Positions 47,089 to 55,951 of a DNA stretch of 64,000 nt are shown here, piece by piece; within the stretch, counting starts at the first letter, position 1; each line of letters opens with the position of its first letter. The position numbers were made by a program, and so were the translations under genes. Source of the DNA: Pseudomonas sp. Marseille-Q3773 (GTDB lineage: Bacteria; Pseudomonadota; Gammaproteobacteria; Pseudomonadales; Pseudomonadaceae); assembly GCF_916618955.1 (NCBI RefSeq), contig NZ_OU745390.1:3844001-3908000 (forward strand), given 5' to 3'. Under the pieces are notes generated by a model that worked only from the letters and a program-made list of their open reading frames with translations, did not search any database and had not been told where the DNA came from.

Positions 47089-48829
47089 ACAGGGCTGCGC
47101 CGTCCTTCACCACCAGGATGTCCTCCATGATGAGGTACTGCAGATCCGAGCCGAAGAACATGTTCAAGGCGTCGGTCGGCGAGCAGATCATCGGTTCACC
47201 ACGGCGGTTCAGCGAAGTGTTGAGCGACACGCCATTGCCGGTCAGGTCCTCCAGCGCCTTCATCATGTCGTAGTAGCGCGGGTTGTATTCGCGCTTGAGC
47301 ACCTGGGCCCGCGAAGTGCCATCCTCGTGGACCACTTCCGGCACGCGGGTCTTCCACTCTTCAGCCACTTCGAAGGTGAAGGTCATGAACGGCGCCGGGT
47401 GGTCGACCTTGATCATTTGCGGGGCGACGGTGTCGAGCATCGACGGGCAGAAAGGTCTCCAGCGTTCGCGGAACTTGATCTGCTCGTTGATGCGGTCGGC
47501 CACACCCGGCACGCTTGGGCAACCGATGATCGAGCGGCCACCCAGGGCACGCGGGCCGAACTCCATGCGGCCCTGGAACCAGGCCACCGGGTTGCCATCG
47601 ACCATGATCCGGGCGATGCGCTGCGGCATGTCGTCGAGCTTGCGCCACTTCGGCGCGTTCGGGTGGCGGGCACAGGCGGCGATCACGTCTTCGTTGGAGT
47701 ACGACGGGCCGAGGTAGACGTGCTCCATCTTCTCGACCGGCACGCCACGGGCGTGGGAAACGTAGGCGGCAGCGCCCACGGCGGTACCGGCGTCACCGGA
47801 GGCCGGCTGCACGAACAGTTCCTTCACATCGGAACGGGCGATGATCTTCTGGTTGAGCTTGACGTTCAGCGCGCAGCCGCCAGCGAAGGCCAGCTTGCCG
47901 GTTTCACGCAGGGTGTCGCCCAGGTAATGGTCGATCATCTGCAGGGCGATCTTCTCGAACAGCGCCTGCATGCTGGCTGCGTAATGGATGTACGGCTCGT
48001 CGGCGATGTCGCCTTCGCGCTTGGGGCCCAGCCATTCGATCAGCTTCGGCGAGAAGTAGAAACCCTTGCCCTTTTCTTTATAGCGGCGCAGGCCGATCAC
48101 GTTGGCGTATTCGGTGTTGATCACCAGCTCGCCGTTTTCGAAGCTGGCCAGGCGCGAGAAGTCGTATTTGCTGGCGTCGCCATACGGCGCCATGCCCATG
48201 ACCTTGAACTCGCCGTCGAGCATCTCGAAACCCAGGAACTCGGTGATTGCGCCGTACAGGCCACCGAGCGAGTCCGGGTCGAAGAATTCCTTGATCTTGT
48301 GGATCTTGCCGTTTTCGCCGTAGCCAAAGAAGGTGGTGGCATATTCGCCTTTACCGTCGATGCCGAGGATCGCGGTCTTTTCCTTGAAGCCCGAGCAGTG
48401 GTAGGCGCTGGAGGCGTGGGCCAGGTGGTGCTCAACCGGCTCGATCTTGACCTTTTTCGGGTCGAAGCCCAGCTGCTCCAGGCACCAGACGATCTTCTTG
48501 CGGTAGCGCTTGTAGCGGCGGTTGCCCATGAGGATGGCGTCGAGGGCGCGATCCGGGGCGTACCAGTAACGCTTGGCGTAGTGCCAGCGTGCCTTGCCGA
48601 ACAGGCTGATCGGGGCGAACGGAATGGCTACCACGTCGACATCGGCTGGCTTGATGCCGGCCTGCTCCAGGCAGAACTTCGCCGACTCGTAGGGCATGCG
48701 GTTCTTCGCATGCTTGTCACGCACGAAGCGCTCTTCTTCGGCGGCGGCAACCAGCTTGCCGTCTATGTACAGGGCCGCGGAAGGGTCATGGCTAAGGGCG
48801 CCGGACAGGCCAAGAATCGTCAATGCCAA
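47072..48829 (-). CDS. wapO: LPS-core O-carbamoyltransferase
   Basis: Transfers a carbamoyl group from carbamoyl phosphate to a core sugar, as in the 7-O-carbamoyl heptose I of Pseudomonas LPS. The 585-residue protein joins an N-terminal Kae1-like domain (ILGLSGALSHDPSAAL, EEERFVRDKHAKNRMPYES, EPVEHHLAHASSAYHCSGF with metal-binding histidines) to a C-terminal YrdC-like domain (WFQGRMEFGPRALGGRSI). The start is a TTG at 48829, preceded by GAGG at eight bases and giving LALTILGL; the upstream ATG at 48871 adds residues with no family match. First gene of the core-LPS operon. Confidence 0.88.
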   Translation of the reverse strand: MALTILGLSGALSHDPSAALYIDGKLVAAAEEERFVRDKHAKNRMPYESAKFCLEQAGIKPADVDVVAIPFAPISLFGKARWHYAKRYWYAPDRALDAILMGNRRYKRYRKKIVWCLEQLGFDPKKVKIEPVEHHLAHASSAYHCSGFKEKTAILGIDGKGEYATTFFGYGENGKIHKIKEFFDPDSLGGLYGAITEFLGFEMLDGEFKVMGMAPYGDASKYDFSRLASFENGELVINTEYANVIGLRRYKEKGKGFYFSPKLIEWLGPKREGDIADEPYIHYAASMQALFEKIALQMIDHYLGDTLRETGKLAFAGGCALNVKLNQKIIARSDVKELFVQPASGDAGTAVGAAAYVSHARGVPVEKMEHVYLGPSYSNEDVIAACARHPNAPKWRKLDDMPQRIARIMVDGNPVAWFQGRMEFGPRALGGRSIIGCPSVPGVADRINEQIKFRERWRPFCPSMLDTVAPQMIKVDHPAPFMTFTFEVAEEWKTRVPEVVHEDGTSRAQVLKREYNPRYYDMMKALEDLTGNGVSLNTSLNRRGEPMICSPTDALNMFFGSDLQYLIMEDILVVKDGAALYDQPL

Positions 48830-48930
48830 GGGATCAGCCTCTTCATTCGTAGAATTGCGCCAGCGGCCCATCGGGCGGGTGGCGGCTAAAGGGCGGGATT
48901 ATAACGCAAAGATCACCAACTGCGCGGTCG

Positions 48931-49048
48931 TTGTAGGAGCGGCCTCGTGTCGGGAACAGGCCGCAAAGCGGCCCCAGGTTTTCAGCTTCGCAGCAGACAT
49001 TGCCGGGGCCGCTTTGCGGCCGTTCGCGACGCGAGGCTGCTCCTACAG
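48931..49048. repeat. REP pair (type 2)
   Basis: Inverted TGTAGGAGCGGCCTCGTGTC and CGCGACGCGAGGCTGCTCCTACA units surrounding GGCCGCAAAGCGGCC hairpins. It lies in the gap between rlmJ and the carbamoyltransferase. Confidence 0.85.
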
Positions 49049-49064
49049 GGGATCGTAGCGCTGA

Positions 49065-49901
49065 TTACTCGGCGATCAGCCAGTCCATGCGGTAGCTGCC
49101 GGCGGTCTGCGCCAGCTCCCTGGCCAGCCAGGGCAGCAGTTCCTTCAGTTCGTCCTCCAGCCCCCACGGCGGATTGGCGATGGCCAGGCCCGAACCATTC
49201 AGGCCCTGCGGGCTGTCCTGGTGGTGCACGTACAGCTCGACACGCAGCAGCTTCGGTGCGCCGGTGCTGGTCAAGTCCTGGTAGAAACGGGTCAGCGAGC
49301 GCTGGTCCTTGATCGGATACCAGATGGCCGCGACCGTCTGGCGCATGCGGCTGATCGCCTCTTTCATCGCCGTGGTGCAGCGCTTCAGCTCATCAGCCTG
49401 CTCGAACGGCGGGTCGATCAGCATGATCGCGCGCTTTTCCTGCACCGGCAGCAGGGCACGCGGCACATGCCAGCCTTCGCCCAGGTGCACGACCACGCGC
49501 GGGTCCTTCTTCATGTTCTCCTTGAGCAGCGGCCCGTCTTCGGGGTGCTTCTCGTTGAGCAGGGCGCGGTCCTGCTGACGCATCAGGCGGCGGGCCAGCT
49601 CGGGCGAACCGGGGTAATAACGCAACTCGCCATCAGCGTTCAGGCGCTTGATGATGCGCAGGTAGTCAGCGGCCATGGCCGGCAGGTCATCGCGATTCCA
49701 CAGGCGGGCCACCCCTTCCAGGTATTCGCCGGTGCGGGTTGCCTGGTCGCCCTGCAGGTCGTACAAGCCGAGCCCTGCGTGGGTATCGATGTAGGCGAAC
49801 GGCTGCTCCTTGCGCGACATCAGGGCGATGAGGCGGGTCAGCACGATGTGCTTGAGGACGTCGGCGTGGTTGCCGGCGTGGAAGGCGTGACGATAATTCA
49901 T
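49065..49901 (-). CDS. rlmJ: 23S rRNA (adenine-2030-N6)-methyltransferase RlmJ
   Basis: SAM-dependent m6A methyltransferase acting on 23S rRNA. The 278 residues show the RlmJ N-terminus MNYRHAFHAGNHADVLKHIVL, the catalytic DPPFEQADELKR (N/DPPY/F motif), and YPGSPELARRLMR. Length and start match the family. It is on the minus strand upstream of the carbamoyltransferase, separated by a REP pair, and downstream of putP. Confidence 0.95.
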   Translation of the reverse strand: MNYRHAFHAGNHADVLKHIVLTRLIALMSRKEQPFAYIDTHAGLGLYDLQGDQATRTGEYLEGVARLWNRDDLPAMAADYLRIIKRLNADGELRYYPGSPELARRLMRQQDRALLNEKHPEDGPLLKENMKKDPRVVVHLGEGWHVPRALLPVQEKRAIMLIDPPFEQADELKRCTTAMKEAISRMRQTVAAIWYPIKDQRSLTRFYQDLTSTGAPKLLRVELYVHHQDSPQGLNGSGLAIANPPWGLEDELKELLPWLARELAQTAGSYRMDWLIAE

Positions 49902-49979
49902 GGCAACTCCTGCGGGGGTGGCAAGTTTACCTTGCCTTGCAGGCGGAGTCAGGCCTGGCTGTCGATCGGCGGCGGCATC

Positions 49980-50067
49980 TTCGCGGGCTCGCCCGCTCCC
50001 ACAGGGCCTGCACAGATCTCAGATCCTGTGGAGCACCAGTGGGAGCGGGCAAGCCCGCGAAGCAGGC
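49980..50067. repeat. REP pair (type 1)
   Basis: Inverted TTCGCGGGCTCGCCCGCTCCC and GGGAGCGGGCAAGCCCGCGAA units just past the end of putP. Confidence 0.85.
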
Positions 50068-50086
50068 GCCGCCAATTCAGCGGGTG

Positions 50087-51565
50087 TTACTTGTCAGCGT
50101 GATACGCCGCATCAGCAGTCTCGAAGCGCTGTACCATCGCTTTCGAAGGGCTGCCCAGCTTGCTCACCACGACGATGGCAATGCTGGCGAACAGGAAGCC
50201 CGGGATGATTTCGTACAGCCCGAGGGTGTCGAAGTTCTTCCACAGGATCACGGTCAGCGCACCGACCACGATACCGGCCAGTGCGCCGTTACGGGTCATG
50301 CCTTTCCACAGCACCGAAATCAGCACCACCGGACCGAATGCGGCACCGAAACCGGCCCAGGCGTAAGCCACCAGGCCCAGTACACGGTTTTCCGGGTTGG
50401 CGGCCATGGCAATGGCGATCAGGGCCACGGCCAGGACCATCAGGCGACCGACCCACACCAGCTCGACCTGCGAAGCGTTCTTGCGCAGGAAGGCCTTGTA
50501 GAAGTCTTCGGTCAGGGCGCTGGAGCACACCAGCAACTGGCAGCTCAGGGTGCTCATCACCGCCGCCAGGATGGCCGACAGCAGCACACCGGCGACCCAT
50601 GGGTTGAACAGGATCTTGGCCAACTCGATGAACACACGCTCGTGGTTCTCGGTGACCGGGCCAGCCAGATCAGGATGAGCCGAGAAATAGGCGATACCGA
50701 AGAAGCCCACGGCGCAGGTGCCGGCCAGGCACAGGATCATCCAGGTCATGGAGATACGGCGGGCGTTGGCAATCGATTTCACCGAGTCGGCGGCCATGAA
50801 GCGCGCCAGGATGTGCGGTTGACCGAAGTAGCCCAGGCCCCAACCCATCAGCGAAATGATGCCGATAAAGGTCGCACCCTTGAACATGTCGAAGTGAGCC
50901 GGGTTCACCACCTCGATAGCGGCGAAGGTCTGGTCGAAGCCGCCGGTGGAGATCAGCACGATCACCGGGGTGAGGATCAGCGCGAAGATCATCAGCGAGG
51001 CCTGTACGGTATCGGTCCAGCTCACCGCCAGGAAGCCACCAATGAAGGTGTAGGCAATGGTCGCCGCCGCACCGGCCCACAGCGCGGTTTCGTACGGCAT
51101 GCCAAAGGTGCTCTCGAACAGACGGGCACCGGCGACGATGCCGGAAGCGCAGTAGATGGTGAAGAACACCAGGATCACGATGGCCGAAATGATCCGCAGC
51201 AGGCCGCTATGGTCTTCGAAACGGCTGGAGAAGTAGTCCGGCAGGGTCAATGCATCGCCGTTATGCTCGGTCTGCACGCGCAGACGGCCGGCAACGAACA
51301 ACCAGTTGAGGTAGGCGCCGACGGTCAGGCCGATGGCAATCCAGGCTTCGGACAGACCAGAGAAATAGATGGCGCCCGGCAGGCCCATCAGCAGCCAGCC
51401 GCTCATGTCGGAAGCACCGGCGGAAAGCGCGGTAACCACGCTGCCCAGGCTGCGACCGCCAAGGATGTAGTCGGAAAGGTTCTTGGTGGAGCGATAGGCC
51501 GCGAAGCCGATCAGTACCATTGCCGCGATGTAGACCACGAAGGTGATCGTTAGTGGGTTGCCCAT
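50087..51565 (-). CDS. putP: Sodium/proline symporter PutP
   Basis: SSS-family Na+/proline symporter, 492 residues with about 13 transmembrane helices. YILGGRSLGSVVTALSAGASDMSGWLLMGLPG matches the Na+-binding TM2 region of PutP, and FSSRFEDHSGLLRIISAIVILVFFTIYC and GFLAVSWTDTVQASLMIF are further family blocks. It diverges from putA, with seven PutA-operator motifs between them, so the pair should be repressed by PutA without proline and induced with it. Ends before a REP pair. Confidence 0.97.
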   Translation of the reverse strand: MGNPLTITFVVYIAAMVLIGFAAYRSTKNLSDYILGGRSLGSVVTALSAGASDMSGWLLMGLPGAIYFSGLSEAWIAIGLTVGAYLNWLFVAGRLRVQTEHNGDALTLPDYFSSRFEDHSGLLRIISAIVILVFFTIYCASGIVAGARLFESTFGMPYETALWAGAAATIAYTFIGGFLAVSWTDTVQASLMIFALILTPVIVLISTGGFDQTFAAIEVVNPAHFDMFKGATFIGIISLMGWGLGYFGQPHILARFMAADSVKSIANARRISMTWMILCLAGTCAVGFFGIAYFSAHPDLAGPVTENHERVFIELAKILFNPWVAGVLLSAILAAVMSTLSCQLLVCSSALTEDFYKAFLRKNASQVELVWVGRLMVLAVALIAIAMAANPENRVLGLVAYAWAGFGAAFGPVVLISVLWKGMTRNGALAGIVVGALTVILWKNFDTLGLYEIIPGFLFASIAIVVVSKLGSPSKAMVQRFETADAAYHADK

Positions 51566-51616
51566 ATGTGTGCCCTGGCGTTTGTTTTTATCTCATGCAC
51601 AACCGCAGCCATGGCG

Positions 51617-51853
51617 GTTGCACCCAGGCGGCGAATGCTATGCAACAACGCGAAGCGGGTGCAACCATTTTTCACCGGCAAGTTGCACCTGCCAGTGCAT
51701 TTTCCGACAAAGCCGATTTTTTGCTCCTTTTTGGAGCAATCGGGCCCGTTTTCAGAATAAAACGCACCGAAAACACGCCTTTTTTACTTCCACGCCCGGC
51801 CAGCTGACGAGTTGCACCTTTTTCATCAAAAATTCGGGTTGCACCTGGTTGCA
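51617..51853. promoter_or_regulatory. PutA operator array (seven GTTGCA motifs)
   Basis: The 357-base gap between putP and putA holds seven GTTGCA cores: forward at 51617, 51682, 51811, 51838 and 51848; reverse (TGCAAC) at 51641 and 51660. Most extend to GGTTGCACC or its complement. GTTGCA is the known binding core of the PutA ribbon-helix-helix repressor. Two clusters, near putP and near putA, fit independent control of the divergent promoters. Apart from this array the gap shows only AT-rich promoter-like sequence. Confidence 0.85.
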
Positions 51854-51922
51854 CCCGAATTGTCCTACAGCTACTCTTGGCGCCAGCTTAGGCCACAGCC
51901 GTGGCAATAACGAGGATAAGAA

Positions 51923-54900
51923 ATGGCGACGACCACCCTTGGGGTCAAACTCGATGACCCGACCCGTGAGCGACTCAAGGCAGCTGCGCAATCCATTGAC
52001 CGCACGCCGCACTGGTTGATCAAGCAAGCGATCTTCAACTACCTGGAGAAGCTCGAGGGTGGTGCCACCCTGACCGAACTCAACGGTCACGCCAGCAACC
52101 TGGCCGACGACGCTGGCGAAATCCAGCCCGACCACAGCCACCAGTGCTTCCTCGAGTTCGCCGAGAGCATCCTGCCGCAGTCGGTGCTGCGCTCGGCGAT
52201 TACCGCCGCCTACCGCCGCCCCGAACAGGAAGTGGTGCCGATGCTGCTGGAGCAGGCTCGCCTGAGTGCTCCGCTGGCCGAAGCGACCAACAAGATGGCC
52301 GCCGGCCTTGCCGAAAAACTGCGTAACCAAAAGAGCGCCGGTGGCCGTGCCGGTATCGTCCAGGGCCTGTTGCAGGAGTTCTCGCTGTCGTCCCAGGAAG
52401 GCGTGGCACTGATGTGCCTGGCCGAAGCCCTGCTGCGCATCCCCGACAAGGGCACCCGCGACGCACTGATCCGCGACAAGATCAGCACCGGCAACTGGCA
52501 GCCACACCTGGGCAACAGCCCGTCGCTGTTCGTCAACGCCGCCACCTGGGGCCTGCTGCTGACCGGCAAGCTGGTGTCCACCCACAACGAATCCGGCCTC
52601 ACTGCCTCGCTCACCCGCATTATCGGCAAGAGCGGCGAACCGATGATCCGCAAGGGCGTCGACATGGCCATGCGCCTGATGGGCGAGCAGTTCGTCACTG
52701 GCGAAACCATTGCCGAAGCCCTGGCCAATGCCAGCCGCTTCGAGTCCAAGGGCTTCCGCTATTCCTACGACATGCTCGGCGAAGCCGCTCTGACCGAGCA
52801 CGACGCACAGAAGTACCTGGCGTCCTATGAGCAGGCCATCCACTCGATCGGCAAGGCCTCCCATGGCCGTGGCATCTATGAAGGCCCGGGCATCTCGATC
52901 AAGCTGTCGGCGCTGCACCCGCGCTACAGCCGCGCCCAGTACGAGCGCGTGATGGAAGAGCTGTACCCGCGCCTGCTGTCGCTGACCCTGCTGGCCAAGC
53001 AGTACGACATCGGCCTGAACATCGACGCCGAGGAAGCCGACCGCCTGGAGCTGTCGCTCGACCTGCTCGAGCGCCTGTGCTTCGAGCCTTCGCTGGCCGG
53101 CTGGAACGGTATCGGCTTCGTCATCCAGGCCTACCAGAAGCGCTGCCCTTATGTGATCGACTATGTCATCGACCTGGCCAAGCGCAGCCGCCACCGCCTG
53201 ATGATCCGCCTGGTGAAAGGCGCCTACTGGGACAGCGAGATCAAGCGTGCCCAGGTCGAAGGCCTGGAAGGCTACCCGGTCTACACCCGCAAGGTGTACA
53301 CCGACGTATCCTACGTCGCCTGCGCACGCAAGCTGCTGGCCGTGCCTGAAGCCATCTACCCGCAGTTCGCCACCCACAATGCCCACACCCTGTCGGCCAT
53401 CTATCATATTGCCGGGCAGAACTACTACCCGGGCCAGTACGAGTTCCAGTGCCTGCACGGCATGGGCGAGCCGCTGTACGAGCAAGTGGTCGGCAAGATT
53501 TCCGAAGGCAAGCTGAACCGCCCGTGCCGCGTCTATGCACCGGTCGGCACCCACGAAACGCTGCTGGCCTACCTGGTTCGCCGCCTGCTGGAGAACGGCG
53601 CCAACACCTCGTTCGTCAACCGCATCGCCGACCATTCCATCTCCATCCAGGAACTGGTCGCCGACCCGGTCGCCAGCATCGAGCGCATGGGCACCCAGGA
53701 AGGCAGCATCGGCCTGCCGCACCCGCGCATCCCGCTGCCACGTGAGCTGTATGGCAGCGAGCGGGCCAACTCGGCCGGCATCGACATGGCCAACGAACAC
53801 CGCCTGGCGTCGCTGTCGTGCGCCATGCTGGCCACCGCTCACAACGACTGGAAAGCCACCCCGCTGCTGGCCTGCGCCGCCAGCGAGAGCGCTGCCGTCG
53901 CCGTGCTGAACCCGGCGGACCACCGCGACGTGGTCGGCCATGTGCAGGAAGCCACTGTCGCCGACGTCGACAACGCCATCCAGTGCGCCCTGAATGCCGC
54001 ACCGATCTGGCAGGCCACCCCGCCGGCCGAACGTGCTGCTATCCTGGAACGCACCGCCGACCTGATGGAGGCCGAGATCCAGCCGCTGATGGGCCTGCTC
54101 ATCCGCGAAGCCGGCAAGACCTTCGCCAACGCCATCGCCGAAGTGCGTGAAGCGGTAGACTTCCTGCGCTACTACGCGGTGCAGGCACGCAACGACTTCA
54201 GCAACGACGCCCACCGCCCGCTGGGCCCGGTGGTGTGCATCAGCCCGTGGAACTTCCCGCTGGCGATCTTCACCGGCCAGGTGGCCGCGGCTCTCGCCGC
54301 CGGCAACCCGGTGCTGGCCAAGCCGGCCGAGCAGACCCCGCTGATCGCCGCCCAGGCCGTGCGCCTGCTGCTGGAAGCCGGCATTCCGGAAGGCGTGCTG
54401 CAACTGCTGCCAGGCCGTGGCGAAACCGTCGGTGCCGGCCTGGTCGGTGACGAGCGCGTCAAGGGCGTGATGTTCACCGGCTCCACCGAAGTCGCCCGCC
54501 TGCTGCAGCGCAACGTCGCTGGCCGCCTGGACAACCAGGGCCGCCCGATTCCGCTGATCGCTGAAACCGGTGGCCAGAACGCGATGATCGTCGACTCCTC
54601 GGCACTGACCGAGCAGGTGGTGATCGACGTGGTGTCCTCGGCCTTCGACAGCGCCGGCCAGCGTTGCTCGGCACTGCGCGTGCTGTGCCTGCAGGAAGAC
54701 TCCGCCGACCGCGTGATCGAAATGCTCAAGGGCGCCATGGCCGAAAGCCGCCTGGGTAGCCCGGACCGCCTGGCCGTGGACATCGGCCCGGTGATCGACG
54801 CCGAAGCCAAGGCCGGCATCGAGAAGCACATCCAGGGCATGCGCGAGAAAGGCCGCCCGGTCTACCAGGTGGCGATTGCCGATGCCGCCGAGATCAAGCG

Positions 54901-55876
54901 CGGTACCTTCGTGATGCCGACCCTGATCGAACTGGAAAGCTTCGACGAACTGAAGCGCGAAATCTTCGGCCCGGTGCTGCACGTGGTGCGCTACAACCGT
55001 CGCAACCTCGACCAGCTGATCGAGCAGATCAACAATTCCGGTTACGGCCTGACCCTCGGCGTGCACACTCGCATCGACGAGACCATCGCCAAGGTGGTGG
55101 AAACCGCCAATGCCGGCAACATGTATGTCAACCGCAACATCGTCGGTGCAGTGGTCGGTGTACAGCCGTTCGGTGGTGAAGGCCTGTCCGGTACCGGCCC
55201 GAAAGCCGGCGGCCCGCTGTACCTGTACCGCCTGCTGTCGACCCGCCCGGCGGACGCGATTGGCCGCCACTTCCAGCAGCAGGACGGCGAAGGCAAGCCG
55301 GACCGCACCCTGCACGAGCAGCTGATCAAGCCGTTGCACGGCCTGAAAGCCTGGGCCGAGAGCAACCAGCATGCCGACCTGGCCGCGCTATGCAGCCAGT
55401 TTGCCAGCCAGTCGCAGAGCGGCATTGCCCGCCTGCTGCCAGGCCCGACCGGCGAGCGCAACAGCTACACCATCCTGCCGCGCGAGCACGTGCTGTGCCT
55501 GGCTGACAACGAAGCCGACCTGCTGGCGCAGTTCGCCGCAGTGCTGGCTGTGGGTAGCTCGGCGGTGTGGGTAGACGGTGAGCCTGGCAAGGCCCTGCGC
55601 GCTCGCCTGCCGAAAGAGCTGCAGGCCAAGGTCAAGCTGGTGGCGGACTGGAGCAAGGACGAAGTGGCGTTCGACGCCGTGATCCACCATGGCGACTCGG
55701 ACCAGCTGCGCGGCGTGTGCCAGCAGGTGGCCAAGCGTGCCGGGGCGATCGTTGGTGTGCACGGGCTGTCCAGCGGCGATCATCAGATTGCGCTGGAGCG
55801 CCTGGTGATCGAGCGAGCGGTGAGTGTGAACACTGCGGCGGCGGGTGGTAACGCCAGCCTGATGACCATTGGCTGA
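51923..55876 (+). CDS. putA: Trifunctional proline utilisation protein PutA
   Basis: Oxidises proline to glutamate in two steps and represses its own locus. The 1317 residues comprise an N-terminal ribbon-helix-helix DNA-binding domain (TTTLGVKLDDPTRERLKAAAQSIDRTPHWLIKQAI), a proline dehydrogenase barrel (about 240-560; LVKGAYWDSEIKRAQVEG, YPQFATHNAHTL) that binds FAD, and a P5C dehydrogenase domain (about 650-1130; ISPWNFPLAIFTGQ, the Glu region ETGGQNAMIV, the catalytic Cys915 in GQRCSALRV). A C-terminal ALDH-like half domain follows. GAGGATAAG precedes the ATG. Confidence 0.98.
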   Translation: MATTTLGVKLDDPTRERLKAAAQSIDRTPHWLIKQAIFNYLEKLEGGATLTELNGHASNLADDAGEIQPDHSHQCFLEFAESILPQSVLRSAITAAYRRPEQEVVPMLLEQARLSAPLAEATNKMAAGLAEKLRNQKSAGGRAGIVQGLLQEFSLSSQEGVALMCLAEALLRIPDKGTRDALIRDKISTGNWQPHLGNSPSLFVNAATWGLLLTGKLVSTHNESGLTASLTRIIGKSGEPMIRKGVDMAMRLMGEQFVTGETIAEALANASRFESKGFRYSYDMLGEAALTEHDAQKYLASYEQAIHSIGKASHGRGIYEGPGISIKLSALHPRYSRAQYERVMEELYPRLLSLTLLAKQYDIGLNIDAEEADRLELSLDLLERLCFEPSLAGWNGIGFVIQAYQKRCPYVIDYVIDLAKRSRHRLMIRLVKGAYWDSEIKRAQVEGLEGYPVYTRKVYTDVSYVACARKLLAVPEAIYPQFATHNAHTLSAIYHIAGQNYYPGQYEFQCLHGMGEPLYEQVVGKISEGKLNRPCRVYAPVGTHETLLAYLVRRLLENGANTSFVNRIADHSISIQELVADPVASIERMGTQEGSIGLPHPRIPLPRELYGSERANSAGIDMANEHRLASLSCAMLATAHNDWKATPLLACAASESAAVAVLNPADHRDVVGHVQEATVADVDNAIQCALNAAPIWQATPPAERAAILERTADLMEAEIQPLMGLLIREAGKTFANAIAEVREAVDFLRYYAVQARNDFSNDAHRPLGPVVCISPWNFPLAIFTGQVAAALAAGNPVLAKPAEQTPLIAAQAVRLLLEAGIPEGVLQLLPGRGETVGAGLVGDERVKGVMFTGSTEVARLLQRNVAGRLDNQGRPIPLIAETGGQNAMIVDSSALTEQVVIDVVSSAFDSAGQRCSALRVLCLQEDSADRVIEMLKGAMAESRLGSPDRLAVDIGPVIDAEAKAGIEKHIQGMREKGRPVYQVAIADAAEIKRGTFVMPTLIELESFDELKREIFGPVLHVVRYNRRNLDQLIEQINNSGYGLTLGVHTRIDETIAKVVETANAGNMYVNRNIVGAVVGVQPFGGEGLSGTGPKAGGPLYLYRLLSTRPADAIGRHFQQQDGEGKPDRTLHEQLIKPLHGLKAWAESNQHADLAALCSQFASQSQSGIARLLPGPTGERNSYTILPREHVLCLADNEADLLAQFAAVLAVGSSAVWVDGEPGKALRARLPKELQAKVKLVADWSKDEVAFDAVIHHGDSDQLRGVCQQVAKRAGAIVGVHGLSSGDHQIALERLVIERAVSVNTAAAGGNASLMTIG

Positions 55877-55904
55877 TGGCTGATGGCTGAGGGTTGTTGA
55901 AGAA

Positions 55905-55932
55905 AAAGGAGAGCTTCGGCTCTCCTTTTTTA
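55905..55932 (+). terminator. putA intrinsic terminator
   Basis: AAAGGAGAGC, loop TTCG, GCTCTCCTTTTTT: a GC-rich stem with UUCG tetraloop and T tract about 30 bases after the putA stop codon. Confidence 0.92.
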
Positions 55933-55943
55933 TGGGCGCTTGT

Positions 55944-55951
55944 CCTTGAGT
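55944..55951. repeat. Target-site duplication, left copy
   Basis: CCTTGAGT directly abuts the left end of the IS256-family element; an identical copy abuts the right end at 57314-57321. Confidence 0.85.

Noticed and set aside
51752..55372. A 1206-codon open frame on the minus strand across putA
   Set aside because: It is antisense to an unmistakable PutA; long empty frames opposite strongly biased high-GC genes are common, and its translation has no domain-like or signal features.
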